Positions 8,606 to 16,505 of a stretch of 51,507 nt of DNA are shown here, in pieces. This stretch comes from Phycisphaerae bacterium (GTDB lineage Bacteria; Planctomycetota; Phycisphaerae; UBA1845; PWPN01). The stretch spans positions 1-51,507 of the forward strand of contig JAAXZI010000243.1 in NCBI GenBank assembly GCA_012719955.1. Direction: 5' to 3'. Position 1 is the stretch's first letter, and each line of letters opens with the position of its first letter. The translations under genes were made by a program, and so were the position numbers. Under the pieces are notes generated by a model. It was not told the origin of the DNA. It saw only the letters and a list, made by a program, of their open reading frames with translations, and searched no databases.

Positions 8606-9520
8606 ATGCTGAACCGCAGAGAACTGCTGAAGCTTTCCGGCCAGGGGCTGCTGGCGCTTGGCGCCACCCAGGCTGGGTGCGTATCGTGGCCCTGGGCCAA
8701 ACCATCGACCCGTCTGGCCCGTGTAGGCGGCGTGGGCGAGGACTTCCTGGTCTTCGGCAAGGATGGAGCGATCTATCGTATCCTCTCGTCTCAGCGCCTG
8801 GTCCAGAAGCTGGACGGCTCGGGCAGGATCCTCTGGCAAATCGGTGAGCTGGGCCAGGCACACGGCGACTTCAATTACCCCACCGACGTGGAGATCACGC
8901 CCGAGGGGCATCTGCTCATCGTGGACACGGGCAACAACCGCGTCGAACGCTACGACGCGGACGGCAACCACCTCTCGACCTTCGGGAGCCACACCGACGG
9001 CACCGACCCGAACGAGCTGGACGGTCCGCGATCCGTGCTTCTGAGCCCGGACGGGCTGATCTACGTCGCCGACACGAAGGACCACCACATTCACGTGTAC
9101 AACGGGCAGGGCGAGCTGGTGGATACCTTCGGCGAGTTCGGCACGGCCGTGGAGCAGCTCAATCATCCGAAGGCCTTGGAGATGGACCCCGCCGGCTTCC
9201 TGCACGTGCTCGACCGCGGCAACAACCGCATCCAGGTATTCGACCGCCAGGGCAACCTTGTGCGCAGCTACGGCGAGTTTGGCGAGGGCGAGGGCGGATT
9301 GAACGCTCCCACCGCACTGCTGATCGACACCGCCGGCAATTGCTACGTGGCCGACGCCGCCGATTGCGCGCTCGACGTGTTCGGTCCGGACGGCGAACCG
9401 CTGGCCATCGTACCGCTTACGTTCGATGACCTCCGGCCGTGCTCGCCCCGGCGGCTGAGCTGGATGCCCAGCGGCGAGATTTACGTCACGGGCACACCGG
9501 TTGATTTGGCGATTGCGTGA
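8606..9520 (+). CDS. Tat-exported NHL-repeat beta-propeller lipoprotein
   Basis: A 304-residue protein. The ATG at 8606 is chosen over an in-frame ATG at 8570 because AGGAG (8592-8596) precedes it by 9 bases and because it places the twin arginines at residues 4-5 (MLNRRELLKLSGQGLLALG), followed by a Cys lipobox (TQAGC). The mature part has about six NHL repeats, recognisable by NYPTDVEITPEGHLLIVDTG, LDGPRSVLLSPDGLIYVADT, LNHPKALEMDPAGFLHVLDR and LNAPTALLIDTAGNCYVADA, each followed by an RVxxYDxxG-like strand. Such propellers usually bind protein or sugar ligands. It is directly upstream of three tail-collar genes on the same strand and may be co-transcribed with them. Confidence 0.88.
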   Translation: MLNRRELLKLSGQGLLALGATQAGCVSWPWAKPSTRLARVGGVGEDFLVFGKDGAIYRILSSQRLVQKLDGSGRILWQIGELGQAHGDFNYPTDVEITPEGHLLIVDTGNNRVERYDADGNHLSTFGSHTDGTDPNELDGPRSVLLSPDGLIYVADTKDHHIHVYNGQGELVDTFGEFGTAVEQLNHPKALEMDPAGFLHVLDRGNNRIQVFDRQGNLVRSYGEFGEGEGGLNAPTALLIDTAGNCYVADAADCALDVFGPDGEPLAIVPLTFDDLRPCSPRRLSWMPSGEIYVTGTPVDLAIA

Positions 9521-9593
9521 GGCGCTCGGCATGGCCAGCCGCGGCGCATAGGCATCCTGACGCGGCCCAACGATTCATCACGAAAGGCACGAT

Positions 9594-10106
9594 ATGGAAG
9601 GTTTTATTGGTGAGATTCGGCTGTGGGCCAACCAATTCGCCCCAAAGTATTGGATGTTCTGCGAAGGCCAGCTACTGTCCATCCAGAGGTACATCGCCCT
9701 GTTCTCTATACTTGGCACCACCTACGGCGGCAACGGCACGACTACCTTTGCCCTGCCGGATCTCCGCGGGCTCGTTCCTGTGGGTACAGGCCAAGGTCCC
9801 GGCCTCACCCCGCGCCAATTGGGTGAGCGGATTGGCACTCCGACCGTCCACCTGACGGAAGACCAACTCCCGCCGCACCGGCACCTGCTGCCGGCCGTCA
9901 AGGCGGTGGCCGACGTGGGCAGCCCGGTTGGCGCGTACCCGGCGGCAAGCAGCGCGATCATGCCCTACGACGACGTAGCCGATGTGGTCATGGCCCCCAC
10001 GGCCGTCGGCCCCGCGGGCGATGATCAGCCCCATGAGAACATGCAGCCTTACCTGGCTTTGCGGTACATCATCTGCGTCGAGGGTTACTTCCCCTCTCGT
10101 TGGTGA
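9594..10106 (+). CDS. Tail-collar domain protein, first of three paralogues
   Basis: A 170-residue protein of the phage tail-collar / microcystin-dependent protein (MdpB-like) family. It opens with GFIGEIRLWANQFAPKYWMF, then FSILGTTYGGNGTTTFALPDLRG, the hallmark of the collar domain, a P-x-H-x-H motif (PPHRH) and a conserved ending (NMQPYLALRYIICVEGYFP). These proteins occur in sets of three in many free-living bacteria without other phage genes, and their function is not established. No other phage genes are present here. The spacing to the next paralogue is about 65 bases, so the three probably form one operon. Confidence 0.92.
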   Translation: MEGFIGEIRLWANQFAPKYWMFCEGQLLSIQRYIALFSILGTTYGGNGTTTFALPDLRGLVPVGTGQGPGLTPRQLGERIGTPTVHLTEDQLPPHRHLLPAVKAVADVGSPVGAYPAASSAIMPYDDVADVVMAPTAVGPAGDDQPHENMQPYLALRYIICVEGYFPSRW

Positions 10107-10170
10107 AAGCGTCCGGCAATCAGAGCTGGTTGAAGGCCGGACGACGGCCCCGGCGGAAAGGAATTGCAAG

Positions 10171-10683
10171 ATGGAAGGCGTGATAGGCGAAATCCGACTG
10201 TGGCCCATGAGCTTTGAGCCGCACAATTGGGCGTTCTGCGACGGACGCCTGCTCAACGTACGGGACAGCCCGGCCCTCTTCGCGCTGATCGGCACCACCT
10301 ATGGCGGCGACGGCAGGAACACGTTCGCCCTGCCCGATCTGCGCGGCCGCATCCCCATCGGCGCGGGGCAAGGGCCGGACCAGCCCATGTACGATCAGGG
10401 TCAGACCGGCGGCGTGGAAAACGTCCCGCTGACGGTCAGTCAGTTGCCGAGACACACCCACCAGCTTCGCGCCAGCAGGAAGGCCGGCACACTGTCTGAC
10501 CCGAGCGACGCTTTTCCGGCCGGCTCGAACGATCAGAAGATCTACAACGCAACCGGCAATGCCATCATGACCAGCACAGCAGCCGATGAGGCAGACACGG
10601 CCCCTCAACACCCGAACATGATGCCGTTCGTGTGCTGCAACTACATCATCTGCCTGTTGGGGCTGTTTCCCCCGCGGGATTAA
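10171..10683 (+). CDS. Tail-collar domain protein, second of three paralogues
   Basis: A 170-residue paralogue of its neighbours. The ATG at 10171 is preferred to the long upstream open frame because it aligns with the MEGFIGEIRLW start of the previous gene and has GGAAAGGA upstream. The protein shows EGVIGEIRLWPMSFEPHNW, IGTTYGGDGRNTFALPDLRG, the PRHTH motif and an ending NYIICLLGLFP. It differs from the first paralogue mainly in the middle (residues 100-145), the likely variable surface. No signal peptide is present, so it is cytoplasmic unless exported by a dedicated machine. Confidence 0.92.
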   Translation: MEGVIGEIRLWPMSFEPHNWAFCDGRLLNVRDSPALFALIGTTYGGDGRNTFALPDLRGRIPIGAGQGPDQPMYDQGQTGGVENVPLTVSQLPRHTHQLRASRKAGTLSDPSDAFPAGSNDQKIYNATGNAIMTSTAADEADTAPQHPNMMPFVCCNYIICLLGLFPPRD

Positions 10684-10747
10684 TCGCCGTTTGAGACGCA
10701 AAGACAAGTGAGTTATATCCGGACCGATGGGTCCGAGGAGTCACAGC

Positions 10748-11278
10748 GTGGACGAGTATTTGGCCGAGATTCGCCTCTTCGCGGGAATGTACGAACCCCG
10801 CGGTTGGATGTTCTGTGATGGCCGCCTGCTGTCTATCGCCCAAAACCTGGCTCTCTTCTCATTGCTCGGCACGACCTACGGCGGCGACGGCGTCAACACC
10901 TTCGCTCTGCCGGATTTGCGCGGCCGTGTGCCGGTCGGCGCCGGAGCCGGTCCGGGGCTCACGCCGCGAGCCCTCGGCGAGACCGGTGGGAGTGAGCAGC
11001 ATGCATTGAACACGGCCGAGATCCCGGCCCACACCCACACCATCCTGGCCAACAATACCGCGACGCCGGAGAACAGTGCGAGCCCGACCAATGCGGTATA
11101 CGCAGTCAGCGACGGCGGAGACGCCGCCCCTGTCTATGCCACGGCCACGCCGGATACCACGCTGGCCGCCAGGGCCATGACCCCAACAGGGGACAACCAG
11201 CCGCACCCGAACATGCAGCCGGCATTGGGCTTGAACTATATCATCTGCGTGTGCGGCACCTATCCGAACCGCGACTGA
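10748..11278 (+). CDS. Tail-collar domain protein, third of three paralogues
   Basis: A 176-residue paralogue. GTG 10748 is chosen because GAGGAG at 10735-10740 sits 7 bases before it and because the resulting start (DEYLAEIRLFAG) matches the other two proteins; ATG 10727 would have no ribosome-binding site. Features are FSLLGTTYGGDGVNTFALPDLRG, the PAHTH motif, a Thr/Asn/Ala-rich middle section and the ending NMQPALGLNYIICVCGTYP. A very strong hairpin follows 25 bases after the stop, which suggests that it is the last gene of the operon. Confidence 0.92.
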   Translation: MDEYLAEIRLFAGMYEPRGWMFCDGRLLSIAQNLALFSLLGTTYGGDGVNTFALPDLRGRVPVGAGAGPGLTPRALGETGGSEQHALNTAEIPAHTHTILANNTATPENSASPTNAVYAVSDGGDAAPVYATATPDTTLAARAMTPTGDNQPHPNMQPALGLNYIICVCGTYPNRD

Positions 11279-11303
11279 GTACTACGGCGCAAAGTCGTAT
11301 CGG

Positions 11304-11355
11304 CCGGGCTCCGTATCAGCCGTTTTGCGGGCAAAACGGCCGGTACGGAGCCCGG
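11304..11355. repeat. Inverted pair of family P repeats, strong hairpin
   Basis: Two family P units in opposite orientation form a 25-bp stem (11304-11328 with 11331-11355) with only two mismatches and a 2-base loop. It lies just after the third collar gene and may act as its terminator. Confidence 0.8.
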
Positions 11356-11387
11356 TTGCTACAGAAAATGGCCCACTTTGCGCTTGA

Positions 11388-11627
11388 CAAGTAGCATCCC
11401 ACACAAGCACCCTTGATTACGCGCACAACCCGCGCTGGGGTGGCTGTGGCTACAACCTCAAGATGCACACGACCGGCGCCTGCCCCGAATGCGGCGAGCC
11501 TCGTCCACACCTGCCTCCCATCAACCCCGCCGAGGACTCCTATACGCGGGTCGAAGTCAACGGCCGGTTTGTTGAGGATCAGAACCTTTCACGAAGCAGT
11601 CTGATAGTGCCCTTTCGCCCCTTCTGA
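11388..11627 (+). pseudogene. Decayed gene fragment: zinc-ribbon piece joined to a lipoprotein tail
   Basis: An open frame of 79 codons without a usable start, preceded directly by TGA at 11385. It first encodes CGYNL and CPECG, a Cys-pair zinc-ribbon pattern common in planctomycete proteins. From 11528 it encodes SYTRVEVNGRFVED, nearly identical in DNA and protein to the end of the lipoprotein at 7877-8383 (8329-8384), but reads through where that gene stops. It is best explained as a remnant of a duplicated or recombined gene. ATG 11466 would give a short product, for which I see no ribosome-binding site. Confidence 0.65.
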
Positions 11628-11649
11628 TCCAGGCGTTTTACGCTTCGGC

Positions 11650-11762
11650 CCATGAGGCGGGCAGGCTGCCCGGCCCCCAGCGGCGCCGGCCGTCTGCGTT
11701 GGGGGACGGGCATCTTGCCGGTCTGAATTCCTCGGTGGGCAGGTCTCGTGCCCGCCTGATCC
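11650..11762. repeat. Palindromic repeat family G, three degenerate copies
   Basis: Three degenerate copies of the GGCGGGCAGGATGCCCGCC palindrome family (near 11650, 11706 and 11738), with spacers of about 25-30 bases. The 179 bases from here to the next gene hold a GTACAAT that could be a -10 element and nothing else recognisable. Confidence 0.65.
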
Positions 11763-11941
11763 GCCGGGAAACTGGTGGTTTGGAAACAGTACCAACATCC
11801 GGCCTGTATGCCGGATGATTGTCCTCCAGCCTAGATGACGGCCAGGCCCGCCGTAGGTACAATGCCCGCCCTGGCAGGCGAACGGACTCACCGCGAGCCG
11901 CCCTGTCGCGTGATCCCTGGAAAAACGGAGGAGATCCTCAG

Positions 11942-12826
11942 ATGGTGAAAGAACTGAACGTGCGAACGATTGTTGCCGCGTTGGTCTGTGCTCCACTGGT
12001 CGCCGGGATCTGCCTGGGCGCCGCCCCGGCCAAGAAGACCGCCACCACCCGCCCGGCCCGCCCCAAGCTGGCCTGCCGCCTGGCCAACTACGGACCGTAC
12101 CAGGAGGGGGCCCTGGCCCACCTGCAGTCCATCGGCGTGAAATACGTGTTCATGAACATTCCCAAGCCCGAGGAGGTCAAAGCCATCCGGCAGCGTCTCA
12201 AGGATCACGGCCTCAAGGCGCTCGTCGTCCGCGGCGACGTGGACTGGACCAAGCCCTCGGCCCCCGAAGACCTCGTTCCGCAACTGGAAACCTGCAAGAA
12301 GATGGGCGTGAAGTACATGTTCCTCTCGGTCAAGGGCGATTGGCCCGACGAGCGGAAACAGGTTATCTACGAGCGTCTCCGCAAGGCCGGCGACGCCGCC
12401 GCGAAGTATGGCGTAACCCTGACCATCGAAACGCACCCGCAACTGGGCACCAACGCCGACGTGCACCTGGCGACCATGAAAGGCGTCAACCATCCGAACG
12501 TGCGGGTCAACTTCGATACCGGCAACATCACCTATTACAACAAGGACCGCGACGCGCTGGGCGAGCTCAAGAAGATCATCGACTACGTGGCTACCATTGA
12601 AATCAAGGACCACAACGAGGAGTTCGAGACCTGGAACTTCCCGGCATTGGGCACGGGCAAAGTGAAGATCCCCGAAATCGTCCAAGTCCTCAAGGACCAC
12701 GGCTACACCGGCCCCATCACCATCGAGATCGAAGGCGTCAAGGGCGTCAAACGCGACGAGCCAACCATCAAGAAGGAAATCGCCGATTCTGTCGTCTATC
12801 TGCGCAGGCTGCTGAAAGGCTCCTGA
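11942..12826 (+). CDS. Secreted sugar-phosphate isomerase/epimerase-like TIM barrel protein
   Basis: A 294-residue protein of the xylose-isomerase-like (AP endonuclease 2) superfamily. A GGAGGAG at 11927-11933 fixes the ATG at 11942 rather than the upstream in-frame start. Residues 1-28 form a signal peptide ending near CLGAAPA. The barrel has metal-ligand-like residues in LTIETHPQLGTN, VRVNFDTGNI, IEIKDHN and ITIEIEG, in the usual order E, D or H, H, E. Members of this family epimerise or isomerise sugars or cyclitols, and exported copies are common in planctomycetes. The substrate is unknown. It stands alone between repeats and a minus-strand gene. Confidence 0.85.
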   Translation: MVKELNVRTIVAALVCAPLVAGICLGAAPAKKTATTRPARPKLACRLANYGPYQEGALAHLQSIGVKYVFMNIPKPEEVKAIRQRLKDHGLKALVVRGDVDWTKPSAPEDLVPQLETCKKMGVKYMFLSVKGDWPDERKQVIYERLRKAGDAAAKYGVTLTIETHPQLGTNADVHLATMKGVNHPNVRVNFDTGNITYYNKDRDALGELKKIIDYVATIEIKDHNEEFETWNFPALGTGKVKIPEIVQVLKDHGYTGPITIEIEGVKGVKRDEPTIKKEIADSVVYLRRLLKGS

Positions 12827-12869
12827 CGCCACTCATTCAGACGGCAGGCCCGCGCCCGGGCGCAGTCTC

Positions 12870-13268
12870 TCACCGCCTGCGCTCGTCGCGGGGCCGGGCC
12901 TCGCGGGGTCTTGCTTCGTGGGGCCGCCCCTCATGGGGTCGCACTTCACGCGGCTTCACCACCCGCACAGGTGCAGGCCGGCGTTCCACCACGACCGGCC
13001 CCGGACGCGCCACCGCTGCCGGCCGGCGTTCCACCACCACGGGCCGACGATGCACCACCGCCGGTGCCGGGCGAGGAGCCACGACGGGCGCCGGAGCCAC
13101 GCGCCGCTCTACGATCACCGGCGCCGGCCGGGGGGCGACCACCACCGGCGGCGGCTGCTCGACGACCACCACTTCCCGCTCCCGCCGCTCGCAACCAGCG
13201 GCCACCAGGACGACGAAAGGAAGCGCAACTACCGGCATACCAATGATTAACGAGCCGCCAGATCGCAT
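12870..13268 (-). CDS. Pro/Val/Arg-rich repetitive lipoprotein
   Basis: A 132-residue protein. I choose the internal ATG at 13268, which has GGAG 7 bases upstream and yields a clean lipoprotein signal (MRSGGSLIIGMPVVALPFVV, then lipobox VAAGC); a longer start at 13307 is possible. The mature part consists of degenerate repeats of PAPVVVERR and VVAPRPAP, then repeats of RPHEARPRE. It is strongly basic and probably unstructured, extending from the membrane, perhaps binding the cell wall or nucleic acids. No family assignment is possible. Confidence 0.65.
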   Translation of the reverse strand: MRSGGSLIIGMPVVALPFVVLVAAGCERREREVVVVEQPPPVVVAPRPAPVIVERRVAPAPVVAPRPAPAVVHRRPVVVERRPAAVARPGPVVVERRPAPVRVVKPREVRPHEGRPHEARPREARPRDERRR

Positions 13269-13459
13269 GGGGACACTCCGGCCATGAGGGAAGCCTATCG
13301 CGGACATACAACCTCAATACCTATCGGCAATCTCCCACTTTCACCGCCAGATATGGGTTGAAACCCGCATTCGAAAGGCCAACACTATTCGGCAGGCTCG
13401 CCGCGCGGCGCGTACGGCGAGTGGATTTGTGTTTTCAGTCTGAAACTTCGGGATGTCTC

Positions 13460-14563
13460 ATGAGCCAACTTTTTTCACGCTTTCGGTTGCGCAATGTGGA
13501 TTTCCCCAACCGCGTGTTTGTCTCGCCCATGTGCCAGTACTCGGCCGAGGAGGGCGTGCCCACCGATTGGCACCTTGTGCATCTGGGCAGCCGGGCTGTC
13601 GGCGGGGCCGGACTGGTCATGGCCGAGGCTACCGGCGTCTCCCCCGAAGGCCGTATCTCACCGTGGGATACGGGCTTGTGGAACGATGAGCAGGAGCGGG
13701 CCTTCCGCCGGATCGCGGCGTTCATCCGCGCGCAGGGCTCGGTGCCGGCCATTCAACTCGCCCACGCCGGCCGGAAGGCTTCCACCGACCGGCCCTGGCT
13801 TGGCGGCAAGCCTCTGTCCGCCAGTCAGGGCGGCTGGCAGCCCATGGCTCCCTCGCCCATCCCCTTCGACCCGGACTCGCCCACGCCTCGGGAAATGACC
13901 CGCCAAGACATGGAGCAGGTGCGCGAGCACTTCCGCGCCGCGGCCCAGCGCGCCCGCCGGGCCGGCTTCGAGGTGGTGGAAATCCACATGGCCCACGGCT
14001 ACCTGCTGCACGAATTCCTCTCGCCGATCAGCAATTGCCGGACGGATGCTTATGGTGGGTCGCTGGCCAACCGCATGCGTTTTCCGCTGGAGGTGGCGAC
14101 AGCCATCCGCGAAGCCTGGCCATCTGACTTGCCGGTATTCGTCCGCATCAGCGCCAGCGATTGGGTCGAGGGCGGCTGGGATGTACCCCAGTCCATCGAA
14201 TTCACCCGTCAGCTTAAGGCCATCGGCATCGATCTGATCGACTGCTCCAGTGGCGGTATGGTTCCCGACGCCAAGATGGAGCTCCGCCCCGGCTACCAAG
14301 TGCCTTTCTCCGAGGCCATTCGCAAGGAGGTCGGCATCGCCACCGGCGCCGTCGGCATGATTACCGAGCCCGAACAGGCCGAGCAGATCGTGGCCTCCGG
14401 CCAGGCGGACGCCATTTTCCTGGCCCGAATTTTGCTCTACGACCCGTACTGGCCTCTGCATGCCGCATCCCGCCTGGGGGATGAACCGGCCTGGCCGCCT
14501 CAGTACCTGACTGCACGGCGGATCGAAACCCGCGTGCCCGAGTCGGTGGATCGGGAAGACTGA
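13460..14563 (+). CDS. Old Yellow Enzyme-type NADH:flavin oxidoreductase (YqjM-like)
   Basis: An FMN-dependent ene-reductase of 367 residues that reduces activated C=C bonds of enals, enones or nitro compounds with NAD(P)H. The ATG at 13460 is chosen because the homologous sequence begins there (MSQLFSRFRLRN); no strong Shine-Dalgarno site is seen. It belongs to the thermophilic-like/YqjM class: VSPMCQYSAEEG contains the FMN-contacting Cys and Tyr, HMAHGYLLHEFLSP the substrate-binding His pair, then DAYGGSLANRMRFPLE and IATGAVGMI. It stands alone; an oxidative-stress or detoxification role is typical but not shown here. Confidence 0.93.
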   Translation: MSQLFSRFRLRNVDFPNRVFVSPMCQYSAEEGVPTDWHLVHLGSRAVGGAGLVMAEATGVSPEGRISPWDTGLWNDEQERAFRRIAAFIRAQGSVPAIQLAHAGRKASTDRPWLGGKPLSASQGGWQPMAPSPIPFDPDSPTPREMTRQDMEQVREHFRAAAQRARRAGFEVVEIHMAHGYLLHEFLSPISNCRTDAYGGSLANRMRFPLEVATAIREAWPSDLPVFVRISASDWVEGGWDVPQSIEFTRQLKAIGIDLIDCSSGGMVPDAKMELRPGYQVPFSEAIRKEVGIATGAVGMITEPEQAEQIVASGQADAIFLARILLYDPYWPLHAASRLGDEPAWPPQYLTARRIETRVPESVDRED

Positions 14564-14602
14564 GGCGATCTGCCCCACCAGCCGGCAATGAGTCAGCCAC
14601 CG

Positions 14603-14668
14603 GGGGGGGCGTGCATCCTGCACGCCTTGGAGGCAGGAAGGATGCTCGCCCCCCTGATGCGTCGGGCC
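14603..14668. repeat. Palindromic repeat family G, compound copy
   Basis: Two adjacent palindromes (GGGCGTGCATCCTGCACGCC and GGCAGGAAGGATGCTCGCC) ending in a GATGCGTCGGGCCGCCT-like tail. The whole 66-base unit aligns with 19977-20048, where the same order occurs. Confidence 0.75.
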
Positions 14669-14727
14669 GCCTAGCCACCACCCGTTGCCAGTGCCGGACG
14701 AACTCAGAAGTTTTTTCTGAAAGACCT

Positions 14728-14754
14728 TTTGCACAAAGCGCCGGGCGGTACAAT
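14728..14754 (+). promoter_or_regulatory. Possible promoter of the patatin-like gene
   Basis: TTTTGC-like and TACAAT (14749-14754) elements about 16 bases apart, 69 bases before the ATG at 14823. The -35 match is poor. Confidence 0.3.
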
Positions 14755-14822
14755 GGACCTTTCAGCGAAACCCGCAGCACGGAAGCGACATTACTACCTT
14801 TTTAAAGCGATTCACGAAAACT

Positions 14823-16277
14823 ATGGCCAGTTGCCTCCCCCAGCCGGATAAACCTTTCGCAGCACCCTTGCGGTCACGTTGCACCCACGCAGGCCGGGCG
14901 GGGGCAATCGCTTGTCGGCCAGCCCTCCTGGCCCTTTGCTGCGTTCTCATGGTCTCCGGCTGCGCCCGGCCGCGCCGTCCGGTGCCGGTCGAACTGATCC
15001 CCAAGACCGAGCTGTCCGGCTTTCCCGGGGTGCGCGGCTGGTGGGAAAAGCCGGAAGCGATTGAAGCCAGTCTGCGCACAGGACTCCAGGAATGGCAACG
15101 ACAGCAGGCCGCTCGCACCGACGCCCCGTCCAATGACAACGACAACGGCAATGCCGCCGATGACACCTGCAACATTCTGTGCCTGTCCGGCGGCGGCCCC
15201 GGCGGCGCGTTCGGCGCGGGCATCCTGTCCGGCTGGACCGAATCCGGCAAGCGTCCGCAATTCTGGCTCGTCACCGGCATCAGCACCGGCTCAATGATTG
15301 CGCCCTTCGCTTTTCTCGGCCCCGAGTACGACGATGTGCTCCATCGCCTCTGCGCCAGCGTCCGCACCCGCGACATCTACCGGCGACGGCCATTGACGCT
15401 GGTGGCTTTCGGGGCCAGTTCCCTTGCCGACTCCACCCCCCTGGCCCAGCTCATTAAGGAGTCCGTCAACGATGCGGTAGTTGCCGCCGTCGCCCGCGAG
15501 CACGCCAAAGGCCGGCGACTTCTGATTGGAACTACCAACCTGGATGCCGGGCGCCTGGTCGTCTGGGACATGGGCGCCATCGCCGCCAGCGGCCGGCCGG
15601 ACGCCCCAGCCCTCTTCCGTAAAGTTCTACTGGCCTCCAGTTCCATTCCCATTGCCTTCCCGCCCCAGTTTTTCGAGGTACGGGCCGACGGGCGAAACTT
15701 CGACGAATTGCACGTGGACGGCGGCGTGCACTCCGAAATCTTCCTCTACGGCGTGGCCATGGACGCCCGTCCGCTCTGGCGCGAGACGCTGCCTCCCGGC
15801 GCTCCCCGCCCTCGACTTTACATTATCCGCAACGGCTATCTGCACACCCCTGCCGCAGCCACCCGGACGGACATTCTCTCCATCGCCGAACGCACCGTGG
15901 TCAGCGTGCTCGACGCCAAGGCCACCGGCGACGTATACCGCCTGCACGCCCTGGCCCTCCGCGACGGGCTGGATTTCCACCTGGCCTACCTGCCTGAGGA
16001 TTTCACCGTCGACAAAAAGGAGTCATTTGATCCTCACGCCAGCCTGCTCCTCTTTCAGAAGGGCCAGTCCCTGGCGCGCGAGGGCTATCCCTGGCTCAAA
16101 GCCCCGCCGGGCCTCAATCCCTCGGATCCGTATCAGCCCCTGCTGCTCGGTCCGCTGTCCCCGCCCGAGCACACCGCACCACCGCGTCTGATGTCCTCGC
16201 GTGGCGAATCCGAGCAGGAGACGTTCGAGAAAGTCATAGGGAAACAACTTTCGCCCGACGTAACGCCAACACCGTGA
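14823..16277 (+). CDS. Patatin-like phospholipase, probable lipoprotein
   Basis: A 484-residue acyl hydrolase of the patatin family. A long basic leader precedes a hydrophobic segment and lipobox (VLMVSGC, C47), so it is probably anchored in an outer or inner membrane. Catalytic elements are present: glycine-rich oxyanion loop GGGPGG (123-128), nucleophile motif G-I-S154-T-G, and D299 in the DGG motif (HVDGGVHSE). A low-complexity linker (NDNDNGN, 104-110) lies before the core. The C-terminal part (350-460) is conserved-looking but unassigned. It is 228 bases upstream of the cytolysin-like gene on the same strand; a lipase beside a pore-forming protein suggests joint action on membranes, which is inference. 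Confidence 0.87.
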   Translation: MASCLPQPDKPFAAPLRSRCTHAGRAGAIACRPALLALCCVLMVSGCARPRRPVPVELIPKTELSGFPGVRGWWEKPEAIEASLRTGLQEWQRQQAARTDAPSNDNDNGNAADDTCNILCLSGGGPGGAFGAGILSGWTESGKRPQFWLVTGISTGSMIAPFAFLGPEYDDVLHRLCASVRTRDIYRRRPLTLVAFGASSLADSTPLAQLIKESVNDAVVAAVAREHAKGRRLLIGTTNLDAGRLVVWDMGAIAASGRPDAPALFRKVLLASSSIPIAFPPQFFEVRADGRNFDELHVDGGVHSEIFLYGVAMDARPLWRETLPPGAPRPRLYIIRNGYLHTPAAATRTDILSIAERTVVSVLDAKATGDVYRLHALALRDGLDFHLAYLPEDFTVDKKESFDPHASLLLFQKGQSLAREGYPWLKAPPGLNPSDPYQPLLLGPLSPPEHTAPPRLMSSRGESEQETFEKVIGKQLSPDVTPTP

Positions 16278-16505
16278 GTCGGACCGTAGATCGAGCCGCA
16301 CGGCTCACCTGCCGGCTGATCCAACTCTCGTAAGCGTCGAACACAAAACCTGCGAATCGCACCAGCCAAGCCGGTGCGACGGGGGACTGTGCCGCCCGAG
16401 CACCCGCCAAATCCCCAAGCCCGAAAACCTGCAGCCCCCCCGCCTTCGCTGTCGATTTGTACCGAAAATCGTGTTTGTTAACCTGTGACCCTCTGGAGAA
16501 AACTC

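Noticed and set aside
9594..11278. Prophage suggested by tail-collar domains
   Set aside because: No capsid, terminase, portal, lysis or integrase genes nearby. Collar triplets of this type are common as non-phage chromosomal sets.
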